From NCBI RefSeq assembly GCF_019880585.1, contig NZ_JAINVV010000004.1, positions 1,178,001 to 1,242,000 on the forward strand: a DNA stretch of 64,000 nt, read 5' to 3'. Under the pieces are notes generated by a model. That model saw only the letters and a list, made by a program, of their open reading frames with translations. It did no database searches and was not told the origin of the DNA. Position 1 is the first letter of the stretch. The number at the start of each line of letters is the position of its first letter. Both the position numbers and the translations under genes were made by a program. This document shows positions 27,841-35,357 of the stretch, piece after piece. This DNA is from Sphingomonas colocasiae (GTDB lineage: Bacteria; Pseudomonadota; Alphaproteobacteria; Sphingomonadales; Sphingomonadaceae).

Positions 27841-29387
27841 AGATAGCGCGGGGCGAAGCGCCCGAGGAAGCGCTGCTGGCGTCGGCTGACGAGGCGGATG
27901 CCGTGCCGGTGCTCGTCGTCAACATTCCCTATGGCTTCGCGCGCAAGTTCGGCGTGGTGCTGCTCGGCAAGGATGACGGGCGTTTCGCGGTGGCGCTGCG
28001 TGACGGCAGCGATCCGCGCGCGCTGCTCGAAATCCGTCGCTGGCTCGGCCAGCCGCTGGCCGTCGAGACCGCCGATGCCGATGCGTTCGACCGGCTTTTA
28101 TCCGAACGCTACGCGATGGATGGCCAGGCGGCGGCGATGGCGGCGGGGTCGCTCGGGCTTGGCGACGAACTCGATATGCTGGCGACCGACCTGCCGACCG
28201 CCGACGATTTGCTCGACAGTGCCGACGATGCGCCCGCGATCCGGCTGATCAACGGCATCATCGCCGAAGCGGCGCGCCAGGGCGTGTCCGATATCCATAT
28301 CGAACCCTATGAAACCGGCCTGGTCGTGCGGATGCGTGTCGATGGCGTGCTGCGGGAGACGCTGCGGATGCCGGCGCATGTCGCGCCCGTGGTCGTCAGC
28401 CGCATCAAGGTGATGGCGCGTCTCGACATCGCCGAACGCCGCCTGCCGCAGGATGGCCGGATCGGCCTGACGCTCGGCGGCAAGCTGCTCGACGTTCGTG
28501 TTTCCACGCTGCCCAGCCGGGCGGGCGAACGCGTCGTGCTGCGTATCCTCGACAAGGAGAATGCCGGCATCACGCTCGACGTGTTGGGCATGACCGCCGA
28601 CACCAACGCGCTGCTGCGCGAAGCCTTGTCGGAGCCGAACGGCATCATTCTCGTCACCGGGCCGACCGGATCGGGCAAGACCACCACGCTCTATGCCGGG
28701 CTGCGCCTTCTCAACGACGGGACGCGCAACATCCTGACCGTCGAGGATCCGGTCGAATACGCGATGGACGGTGTCGGCCAGACGCAGGTCAACGCCAAGG
28801 TCGGCCTGACCTTCGCCGCCGGGCTGCGCGCGATCCTGCGCCAGGATCCCGATGTGGTGATGGTCGGCGAAATCCGTGACCGCGAGACTGCCGAGATTGC
28901 GGTGCAGGCTTCGCTCACCGGCCATCTCGTGCTCTCGACTGTCCATACCAACGATGCCGTCGGCGCGATCACCCGGATGCGCGACATGCGGATCGAGCCG
29001 TTCCTGCTCGCTTCCACGCTGCGCGCGGTGGTCGCGCAACGGCTCGTGCGCCGGCTCTGTCCGTCATGCCGCCGTCCGGTCCAGGCGTCGGGTTCGGTCA
29101 GTTCGTTGCTCGGCTTCGATCCCGGCACCGTCATCTACGAGCCGGTCGGGTGCGAGGATTGCAACGGCACCGGCTTCAAGGGGCGGATCGGCGTGTTCGA
29201 GGCGATCCGCATCGACGATACCATCCGCCGACTGATCAACGATGGCGGAGACGAGGCGATCATCGCGCGCCACGCCTTCCTCAACGCGCCCAATCTGGGG
29301 TCGGCGGCGCGCAAGCTGGTGCGGGAAGGGCTGACCACGCCCGAGGAGGCGGTGCGCATCTCGCGGCGTGAGGCGTCCGATGCGTGA
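27837..29387 (+). CDS. gspE: Type II secretion system ATPase GspE
   Basis: The cytoplasmic assembly ATPase, 516 residues. N1E/N2E-like region (1-140), then the ATPase core: Walker [11 protein letters not shown] near 275-284, an Asp box and Walker B VMVGEIRDRETAEIA, a His box HLVLSTVHTNDA, and the C-terminal zinc tetracysteine CPSC (about 408-411) and CEDC (about 439-442) that distinguishes GspE from retraction ATPases. It overlaps gspD and gspF. Confidence 0.97.
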   Translation: MKIARGEAPEEALLASADEADAVPVLVVNIPYGFARKFGVVLLGKDDGRFAVALRDGSDPRALLEIRRWLGQPLAVETADADAFDRLLSERYAMDGQAAAMAAGSLGLGDELDMLATDLPTADDLLDSADDAPAIRLINGIIAEAARQGVSDIHIEPYETGLVVRMRVDGVLRETLRMPAHVAPVVVSRIKVMARLDIAERRLPQDGRIGLTLGGKLLDVRVSTLPSRAGERVVLRILDKENAGITLDVLGMTADTNALLREALSEPNGIILVTGPTGSGKTTTLYAGLRLLNDGTRNILTVEDPVEYAMDGVGQTQVNAKVGLTFAAGLRAILRQDPDVVMVGEIRDRETAEIAVQASLTGHLVLSTVHTNDAVGAITRMRDMRIEPFLLASTLRAVVAQRLVRRLCPSCRRPVQASGSVSSLLGFDPGTVIYEPVGCEDCNGTGFKGRIGVFEAIRIDDTIRRLINDGGDEAIIARHAFLNAPNLGSAARKLVREGLTTPEEAVRISRREASDA

Positions 29388-30619
29388 CGGCCGTCATGCC
29401 TGACTATGATTATCTCGCGCTCGATACGGCGGGCCGCGAACAGCGCGGCAGCATCGCGGCGCCGAGCATCGACGATGCGCGCGCGCGGCTCGATCGCAAG
29501 CGCCTCTATGTCGTCCGGATCGAGCCGGGCAGCGGCGCCGCCCCCCGGCCGCCCTTGCTTTCGAAATCGATCTTCGCGCGCCGCAGGCTCGGCCCCAAGC
29601 AGTTGACGTTGTTCACGCGGCAGCTCGCGACGCTCGTCCAAGTCACGCCGCTGGAGGAATCGCTCCGCACCATCTCGCGCCAGGGCGAGGAAGCGCATGT
29701 TCGCTCCATCATCGAGGCTGTTCATGCAGGGGTGGTCGAGGGGCGGCGCCTGTCCGAGGCGATGGGGCGTCAGCCCAGGAGTTTCCCGCCGCTTTATCGC
29801 GCGATGGTTTCGGCGGGTGAAAGTTCGGGCACCTTGCCCGTGATCCTCGAACGGCTGGCCGATCTTCAGGAACGGCAGGCGCAAGTGCGCAGCAAGGTGA
29901 TGAGCGCGCTCGCCTATCCGGTCGTGCTCGCGCTTGTCGCGATCGGCGTGGTCGTCGCGCTGATGATGTTCGTCGTGCCGAAGGTGGTGGAGCAGTTCGA
30001 TACGGTCGGTCAGCAATTGCCCCTGCTGACGCGGATGGTGATCGGCCTTTCCGAATTCCTGGTTGGCTGGTGGTGGGCGCTGCTGGCGGCCGCTGCGATC
30101 ATCGGCGTGGTCGGCTGGCGCGCGCTCAGGGATCCGGGGCTGCGGCTGCGTTTCGATCGCGCATTGCTGCGTATTCCACTGATCGGCCGCTTGATCCGGG
30201 ACCTTCACGCCGCGCGCATGGCGCGGACGCTGGCGACGATGGTGTCGAGCCGGCTGCCCCTGCTCGAAGGGCTCACCCTGACTGCGCAGACCGTCCATAA
30301 TCGCGCGCTGCGGCATGCCTCGGAAGAGATCGTCGAGGCGATCCGTGGCGGTGGCAGCCTGTCCGCCGCGCTCAAGCGCGCGAATGTGTTTCCGCCGCTC
30401 CTGGTCTATCTCACCGCCAGCGGCGAGACGGCCGGTCGGCTCGATCTGACGCTGGAACGTGCCGCCGACTATCTCGAGCGAGAATTTGACGGCTTCACCG
30501 CCGCCGCGCTGTCGCTGCTCGAACCCGCGATCATCGTCGTGATGGGCGGTATCGTCGCGCTCATCATCCTGTCCATCCTGCTTCCCATCCTCCAGCTCCA
30601 GTCGCTGGCGGGCATCTGA
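29384..30619 (+). CDS. gspF: Type II secretion system inner membrane protein GspF
   Basis: The polytopic platform protein, 411 residues. Two T2SF domains (about 70-190 and 275-395) each followed by membrane segments (about 170-195, 220-240 and 380-405), with the typical SAGESSGTLPVILERLAD and TASGETAGRLDLTLERAA sequences. Two starts are possible: GTG at 29384, overlapping the gspE stop as GTGA, or ATG at 29396 giving MPDYDYLALD, which is the usual family N-terminus. Translation coupling favours the first, similarity the second. Confidence 0.95.
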   Translation: MTAVMPDYDYLALDTAGREQRGSIAAPSIDDARARLDRKRLYVVRIEPGSGAAPRPPLLSKSIFARRRLGPKQLTLFTRQLATLVQVTPLEESLRTISRQGEEAHVRSIIEAVHAGVVEGRRLSEAMGRQPRSFPPLYRAMVSAGESSGTLPVILERLADLQERQAQVRSKVMSALAYPVVLALVAIGVVVALMMFVVPKVVEQFDTVGQQLPLLTRMVIGLSEFLVGWWWALLAAAAIIGVVGWRALRDPGLRLRFDRALLRIPLIGRLIRDLHAARMARTLATMVSSRLPLLEGLTLTAQTVHNRALRHASEEIVEAIRGGGSLSAALKRANVFPPLLVYLTASGETAGRLDLTLERAADYLEREFDGFTAAALSLLEPAIIVVMGGIVALIILSILLPILQLQSLAGI

Positions 30620-30631
30620 GGTAATGTTGTC

Positions 30632-31177
30632 ATGACGCGTTCCACTCCACCGTGTCATTCCCGCGAAAGCGGGAATCCAGAGGATCTTTCCGCTCCCACC
30701 CTTGTCGACGAGCACCGTATGGATCCCCGCTTTCGCGGGGATGACATCGGGGAGGGAGGGAGTGACGAACGCGGCTTCACGCTTGTGGAGCTGATGGTCG
30801 TCATCGTCATCATCGGCCTGCTCAGCACCATCGTGCTGATCAACGTGATGCCGAGCCAGGACAAGGCGATGAGCAAGAAGGCGGAGGCCGATGTGCTGAC
30901 GCTGGAACAGGCGATCGAGCAATATCGGCTGGACAATCTCACCTATCCCGCGGCGTCGGACGGGTTGCGCGCGCTGATCCAGGCGCCACCGTCACTGACC
31001 CGGCCCGAACGGTACCGGCGCGGCGGCTATATCAAGCGTCTGCCCGAGGATCCCTGGGGCCGGCCCTATCTCTATGCCGTTCCCGGCCGCAACGGCAGCT
31101 TCGACGTCTATTCGCTGGGCGCCGACGGCCAGGAAGGCGGCGAGGGTGAAAATGCCGATATCGGCAACTGGCGCTGA
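30632..31177 (+). CDS. gspG: Major pseudopilin GspG with repeat-derived leader
   Basis: The main subunit of the type II pseudopilus. The mature part begins at the prepilin peptidase site DERG|FTLVELMVVIVIIGLL with the required Glu at +5, and ends with the calcium-loop region and DGQEGGEGENADIGNW typical of GspG. The mature protein of about 133 residues is normal. The part before the cleavage site is not: residues 5-38 are the translation of an inverted-repeat element (30653-30746). Starts possible are ATG 30632 (48-residue leader, GAGG upstream, 12 bases after gspF) or ATG 30719 (19-residue leader, inside the element, no ribosome site). Normal leaders are 6-15 residues. Confidence 0.92.
   Translation: MTRSTPPCHSRESGNPEDLSAPTLVDEHRMDPRFRGDDIGEGGSDERGFTLVELMVVIVIIGLLSTIVLINVMPSQDKAMSKKAEADVLTLEQAIEQYRLDNLTYPAASDGLRALIQAPPSLTRPERYRRGGYIKRLPEDPWGRPYLYAVPGRNGSFDVYSLGADGQEGGEGENADIGNWR
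30653..30746. mobile_element. Short inverted-repeat element across the gspG start
   Basis: A 94-bp element with 26-bp ends that match in 24 positions: TGTCATTCCCGCGAAAGC... on the left and its inverted copy on the right. Each end is itself a hairpin (CCCGC-GAAA-GCGGG). Elements with this CCCGCGAAAGCGGG core are widely dispersed in proteobacterial intergenic DNA and look like non-autonomous miniature elements. A hairpin of related type (CATCCCC with GGGGATG) is found at 41282-41303. Here the element is in frame within gspG. Confidence 0.8.
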
Positions 31178-31649
31178 GGCGGAACAAGGCTTCGGGTCTG
31201 TTTGGCGTTCCGCCGAACACGGCTTCACGCTTGTTGAACTGATGATCGTGATCGCGATTATCGGCGCGATGTCGGCTATCGTCATGTTGACGCTTCCCGA
31301 TCCTCGTGGCCGGCTGGTCGACGCCGCCGAAACCTTCGCCGCGCGCGTCCGCATCGCGCGCGATGGCGCGGTGGTCGATGGTCGCGAGACCAGCCTGACC
31401 ATGGATCCGCTCGGCTATGGTTTCGAACAGCGCAGCCGGGGCGCCTGGCGTCCGGTGCCGCTGCGTGAACTGCGTCGCGCCGAATGGGGGCAGGGGATCG
31501 GCGTTGCGATCGGCCGCGATGCGCGCAAGACCGTGAGTTTCGACAGCACCGGCCTGCCCAGCGAGGCGGTGACGGTGACGTTGCGTCGCGAGGGCGAACA
31601 GGTGGCGGTCGCGATTGGACAGGATGGGACGATCAATGTCGCGCCCTGA
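31152..31649 (+). CDS. gspH: Minor pseudopilin GspH
   Basis: A 165-residue minor pseudopilin. The cleavage site is in RSAEHG|FTLVELMIVIAIIGAM, followed by a hydrophobic helix and a small beta domain. ATG at 31152 lies inside the end of gspG (26-base overlap) with GAGGG upstream; the frame is open further upstream as a shadow of gspG. The leader of 27-28 residues contains one full copy and one degenerate copy of the 33-bp repeat that is amplified in gspI and gspJ; the degenerate copy runs over the gspG stop codon. Confidence 0.88.
   Translation: MPISATGAEAEQGFGSVWRSAEHGFTLVELMIVIAIIGAMSAIVMLTLPDPRGRLVDAAETFAARVRIARDGAVVDGRETSLTMDPLGYGFEQRSRGAWRPVPLRELRRAEWGQGIGVAIGRDARKTVSFDSTGLPSEAVTVTLRREGEQVAVAIGQDGTINVAP
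31175..31240 (+). repeat. 33-bp leader repeat, 1.5-2 units, in gspH
   Basis: A degenerate unit from 31175 and a good unit from 31208 (TTCCGCCGAACACGGCTTCA). The units are in frame and end in the true gspH cleavage site. Confidence 0.7.
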
Positions 31650-32121
31650 AACCATCCGCCAGCGTTCCGCCAAACACGGCTTCACATCCATTTGGCCTTC
31701 CGCCGAAAACGGCTTCAGTCTTTGCAGACGTTCCGCCGAACACGGCTTCACTCCAGCTTGGCGTTCCGCCGAAAACGGCTTCACGCTGATCGAAATGCTC
31801 GTCGCGCTGGCGGTGTTCAGCCTGGCCGCGCTCGCCCTGCTGCGGTTGGAGGGGGCGACCCTGTCGAGCACGCATGAACTCGATCGCCGGACGATGGCGC
31901 AGATCGTCGCGCGCAATCTCGCGGCCGAGGTCCTGACCGATCCCGTGGCGCCCACGCTGGGGGAAACGAAGGGTGAGGAGGTCAATGGCGGCAGCACCTG
32001 GCACTGGACGCGCGCGGCGCGCCGTATCGGCGACGGCGTCGCGATCCGCATCGACATCGCGGTCGCTGACGAGGCTGGGCAGGCGATGGCGGACCTGACC
32101 TTGGTCAGGAGGGCGCAGTGA
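31636..32121 (+). CDS. gspI: Minor pseudopilin GspI with four-fold repeated leader
   Basis: A 161-residue minor pseudopilin; the functional site is RSAENG|FTLIEMLVALAVFSLAALALL, followed by the globular part with GGSTWHWTRAARR typical of GspI. ATG at 31636 overlaps the gspH stop by 14 bases; ATG at 31615 is also in frame. Between the start and the membrane helix lie four in-frame 11-residue units (RSAKHGFTSIW, PSAENGFSLCR, RSAEHGFTPAW, RSAENGFTLIE). Each has a G-F pair that mimics the prepilin peptidase site, but only the last is followed by Glu at +5 and a hydrophobic helix. The predicted leader is about 48 residues. Confidence 0.88.
   Translation: MSRPETIRQRSAKHGFTSIWPSAENGFSLCRRSAEHGFTPAWRSAENGFTLIEMLVALAVFSLAALALLRLEGATLSSTHELDRRTMAQIVARNLAAEVLTDPVAPTLGETKGEEVNGGSTWHWTRAARRIGDGVAIRIDIAVADEAGQAMADLTLVRRAQ
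31665..31796 (+). repeat. 33-bp leader repeat, four units, in gspI
   Basis: Units start at 31665, 31698, 31731 and 31764, exactly 33 bp apart. The first 20 bases (TTCCGCCGAAAACGGCTTCA, with one or two changes) are conserved and the last 13 vary between units. The conserved part contains the small palindrome GCCG-AAAA-CGGC. Confidence 0.92.
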
Positions 32122-32798
32122 TGCGTGCGCCTCACCATTCCGCCGAAAACGGTTTCAGCTCTTGCGGGCGTTCCGCCGAAAACGGCTTCACGCCCCTTCG
32201 GCGTTCCGCCGAAAACGGCTTCACGCTTGTCGAACTGATGGTGTCGTTGCTCATCTTCGGCATTCTGGCGGCAGGCGGGGTGATGCTGCTGAGCTTCAGC
32301 GTCGGCGCCCAGGCTTCGGCCAAGACCCGGCTCGACGATATCGCGACGATCCGCCGGCTGGGATCGGCGCTGACCGGCGATCTGGCGCAGGCGGTGCCGC
32401 GCACGACGCGCTCGCTGTCAGGTGATCGGACGCCGGCCTTTCGCGGCACATCCGGCGCGGGAGTGGAGCCGCTGATGGCGTTCGTGCGCGCGGGCTGGAG
32501 CAATGGCGCCGGGGCGTCGCGCCCGTCGCTTCAGAAGGTGGAATATCGATTGGACGGCGATCGACTCGAAAGAGTCGCATACCCCATGTTAGACGGCGGA
32601 GAGGCGCAGGCGGGGGCTGTGGTGCTTGAAGGGGTTCGCTCGATACGCATGCGCTACCGCAAGGATGGCGAATGGCTGGACGTCTGGGCCGAATCCCAGC
32701 CCGAACTGTTGCCGAGCGCGGTGGAGATGGTGATCGATCGCGGCGATGGTGCCCCGATCCGTCAGGTGTTCGTCGCCGGATCGGGCTATCGCCAATGA
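32121..32798 (+). CDS. gspJ: Minor pseudopilin GspJ with three-fold repeated leader
   Basis: A 225-residue minor pseudopilin. The functional cleavage site is RSAENG|FTLVELMVSLLIFGILAAGG; the C-terminal domain has VRSIRMRYRKDGEWLDVW, typical of GspJ. ATG at 32121 shares its A with the gspI stop (TGATG); GTG three bases earlier is also in frame. The leader of about 35 residues holds three in-frame repeats (HSAENGFSSCG, RSAENGFTPLR, RSAENGFTLVE). The gene overlaps gspK by ATGA. Confidence 0.9.
   Translation: MRAPHHSAENGFSSCGRSAENGFTPLRRSAENGFTLVELMVSLLIFGILAAGGVMLLSFSVGAQASAKTRLDDIATIRRLGSALTGDLAQAVPRTTRSLSGDRTPAFRGTSGAGVEPLMAFVRAGWSNGAGASRPSLQKVEYRLDGDRLERVAYPMLDGGEAQAGAVVLEGVRSIRMRYRKDGEWLDVWAESQPELLPSAVEMVIDRGDGAPIRQVFVAGSGYRQ
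32138..32236 (+). repeat. 33-bp leader repeat, three units, in gspJ
   Basis: Units start at 32138, 32171 and 32204, 33 bp apart, with the same 20-base conserved core as in gspI and a variable 13-base remainder. Confidence 0.92.
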
Positions 32799-33787
32799 AA
32801 CGCGGCGTCATCAAGAAGGGAGAGCGCGGCGCGGCGCTGCTCAGCGTGCTGCTGCTCGTCGCGGTGATGGCGGTGCTGTCGGTTTCCGCGCTCGAACGGC
32901 TCAAGCTCTCGACGCATCTCGCCGCCAATGCGGCGGCGATCGATCAGGCGCGCGCCTTCGGCCAGGCGGCGGAAACCTTGGCGTTGATGCGGATCGACGA
33001 TCTCGTCGCGCGCGATCCGGCCAAGACCACGCTGGCGGGCGGCTGGAACGGCCGCAGCTTCAACCTGCCGATCCCCGGCGGTATCGCCACCGCGCGGGTG
33101 CGCGACGGTGGCAATTGCTTCAATCTCAACAGCGTCGGCATCGGCCAGATCCCGACCAAGCTGCAGCCCAATCCCACCGGCATCGCGCAATTCGTCGCGC
33201 TGATGGAAGCGATCGGCATCGAGACCAAGGTCGCCCGCCGTGTCGCCGCCGCGTTGGCCGATTGGGTCGATGCCGATGACATGCAGGCGCCCGAAGGCGC
33301 GGAGGACGATTATTATCGCTCGCTGGCTGTGCCGTATCTCGCCGCCAATGCCCGCATCACCGACGTCAGCGAACTGCGCGCGGTCGCGGGCGTCACCCCT
33401 GAACTTTACGCGCGCCTGCGCCCCTGGATCTGTGCCTTGCCCAGCAATTCGCTTTCGCCGATCAACGTCAACACGCTGCTTCCCGATCAGGCGCCGCTCT
33501 TCGCCATGTTGATGCCCGGCCGTCTCGACGTGCCGCGCGCACGGCAGATGCTCGCGCAGCGGCCGCCGGGCGGCTATGCCAGCACCGTGGAATTCTGGCG
33601 CCTTCCCGCGCTCGAGGCGCTCAATCCCGGTCAGGAAGTGATCGGACAGACCAAGCTGCGCACCGAATGGTTCGCGCTCGACATCATGGTCGAGCTGGGT
33701 GGCGCCGAACTGGAGGAAACCGCCCTGATCGATTCGACCCGCGAGCCGGCCCGGCTGGTTTCCCGCCAATGGGGCGATCCGACATGA
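32795..33787 (+). CDS. gspK: Minor pseudopilin GspK
   Basis: A 330-residue large minor pseudopilin that caps the GspH-I-J-K tip complex. Cleavage is expected in KKGERG|AALLSVLLLVAVMAVLS; as usual for GspK there is no Glu at +5. The helical domain and the segment CFNLNSVG ... SPINVNTLLP, common in GspK (helix-hairpin-helix-like region), follow. ATG at 32795 overlaps the gspJ stop (ATGA); a longer frame begins at 32672. Its leader is short (MKRGVIKKGERG) and has no 33-bp repeats, unlike H, I and J. Confidence 0.93.
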   Translation: MKRGVIKKGERGAALLSVLLLVAVMAVLSVSALERLKLSTHLAANAAAIDQARAFGQAAETLALMRIDDLVARDPAKTTLAGGWNGRSFNLPIPGGIATARVRDGGNCFNLNSVGIGQIPTKLQPNPTGIAQFVALMEAIGIETKVARRVAAALADWVDADDMQAPEGAEDDYYRSLAVPYLAANARITDVSELRAVAGVTPELYARLRPWICALPSNSLSPINVNTLLPDQAPLFAMLMPGRLDVPRARQMLAQRPPGGYASTVEFWRLPALEALNPGQEVIGQTKLRTEWFALDIMVELGGAELEETALIDSTREPARLVSRQWGDPT

Positions 33788-34884
33788 GTGCGCTGCGGCT
33801 GTTGTTTCTGTCCGCCGATCCCATGGCGCCTGTCGCATGGCGGCTTCTTGAGGATGGCCGCGAAAGCGCGGCCGGTGACGATCTGGTCGCGTGCCCGCCC
33901 TATGCGGGGGAGGTGCGCGTCGTCGCCATCGCCCCGGCGGCCGCCACCATGGTCAATTGGGCGGAATTGCCGGCGCTTGCTCCGGCTCAGGCCCGCGCGG
34001 CGGCACGCTTGCTCGCCGCCGAAAACAGCGTCGTGCCGCTGGATACGCTGCATGTCGCGGTGGGTGAACCCGATGATCTCGGCGATCGCGCGCTCGTCAC
34101 CGTCGATCGGGCGTTGCTGACGAGCTGGATCGCGCAATTGCAGGCGTTGGGGCACGATCCCGATGCGATCCTGCCCGCCGCGCTGCTGCTGCCGCGTCCG
34201 GACGAAGGCTATGTGCGTGGCACGGTCGCCGGGCAGGCGCTTGTTCGTGGCCGCGGCAGCGGCTTTCTCGACGAACCGGGGCTTTCGGGCCTGATCCTCG
34301 CTGATGCCCCCGTCGTCACGCTCGCCCCGGATGAAGCGGAGGCCGCACTCCTGGCGGGGGTCGAGCGCGCTGAAGTGGACCTGCGTGCCGGCGGCTTCGC
34401 CAGGCGCAAGCCCTGGCAGCTCGACTGGGGATTGATCCGGCGGCTGGCGTGGCTGGGCGCCGGGATATTGATCGCGACGCTGCTCATCCACATGGTGCTG
34501 ATCCTCAAATATTCGACCGCGGCCGACGCGATCGAGTTGCGCACGCGCGCGGTGGCGCAGAGCGCGCTGCCCGGCGGCAGCGGCGACGCCAATGCGCTGT
34601 TCGCGCTCGACGAACGGCTGGCGGCGGCGCGCGGCGGCGGGGCCGGATTTTCCACGACCGCGGCTTCGATCTACGCCGCGGTGCGGGCCGTGCCCAATAT
34701 CGAGCTGACCGCGTTCGACTTCGCGGTCGATGGTTCGTTGCGGATCACCATCGCGGCTGCGACGGTCGAGGATATCACGGCGTTCCAGCGCCAGCTCGAG
34801 CGCTACGGCTTCGATGGAACGGCGACGCAACCGCGCGTCGAGGCGGGGCGGCAGATGGTTGAAATGACGGTGAGGCTGCCATGA
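33784..34884 (+). CDS. gspL: Type II secretion system protein GspL
   Basis: A 366-residue platform protein. The cytoplasmic actin-like domain (1-220) binds GspE, a single membrane helix lies near 225-245 (LAWLGAGILIATLLIHMVLIL), and a periplasmic ferredoxin-like domain follows. ATG at 33784 overlaps gspK by ATGA. Similarity to GspL is weak at the sequence level, as is usual; the call rests on architecture and position. Confidence 0.88.
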   Translation: MSALRLLFLSADPMAPVAWRLLEDGRESAAGDDLVACPPYAGEVRVVAIAPAAATMVNWAELPALAPAQARAAARLLAAENSVVPLDTLHVAVGEPDDLGDRALVTVDRALLTSWIAQLQALGHDPDAILPAALLLPRPDEGYVRGTVAGQALVRGRGSGFLDEPGLSGLILADAPVVTLAPDEAEAALLAGVERAEVDLRAGGFARRKPWQLDWGLIRRLAWLGAGILIATLLIHMVLILKYSTAADAIELRTRAVAQSALPGGSGDANALFALDERLAAARGGGAGFSTTAASIYAAVRAVPNIELTAFDFAVDGSLRITIAAATVEDITAFQRQLERYGFDGTATQPRVEAGRQMVEMTVRLP

Positions 34885-35357
34885 GTGAACGGTTCCGGAC
34901 TTGGTGGCGCGATCGCTCGCAACGCGAGCAGCGACTGCTGTTGGTGATGATCGCGCTGATGGCGGTGGTGATCGCCTGGTTCTTCGTGCGCATGATGGAC
35001 GATGCGCTGTCGGATGCGCGCGAACGCCATAGCCGCGCCGTCGTCGAACAGGCGGAGGTGAAGGGCAAGGTCGCTGCGCTGAAGGCGTTGGAGCGGGGTG
35101 CGGGACGCCGGCTGGAAGCCCCTGTCGACGTGGTCGTCGGCCAATCGGCGAACGAGGTCGGCTTCGTGCTGTCGCGCACCGAGCCGCAGGGGCGGGACCG
35201 CGTCGTGATCGCGATCGCTTCCGCGCGGCCCCAGGCCTTTTTCGGCTGGCTCAATGATCTGGAGGCGCGAGGCGTCTTTCCCGAGCGGCTGACCGCGCGC
35301 GCCAATAGCGATCAGACATTGTCGATCGAGGCGACGATGCGGGGACGGGGGCTGTGA
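34881..35357 (+). CDS. gspM: Type II secretion system protein GspM
   Basis: A 158-residue bitopic protein: short cytoplasmic N-terminus, membrane helix at about 19-38 (LLLVMIALMAVVIAWFFVRM), a helical linker and a small periplasmic domain that pairs with GspL. Start WWRDRSQREQRLL is typical of GspM. Overlaps gspL by ATGA and abuts gspN. Confidence 0.9.
   Translation: MSERFRTWWRDRSQREQRLLLVMIALMAVVIAWFFVRMMDDALSDARERHSRAVVEQAEVKGKVAALKALERGAGRRLEAPVDVVVGQSANEVGFVLSRTEPQGRDRVVIAIASARPQAFFGWLNDLEARGVFPERLTARANSDQTLSIEATMRGRGL

Noticed and set aside
31665-32236. CRISPR array
   Set aside because: The repeats are regularly spaced with variable parts, but the variable part is only 13 bases, the units are in frame inside gspI and gspJ, and no cas genes are present.
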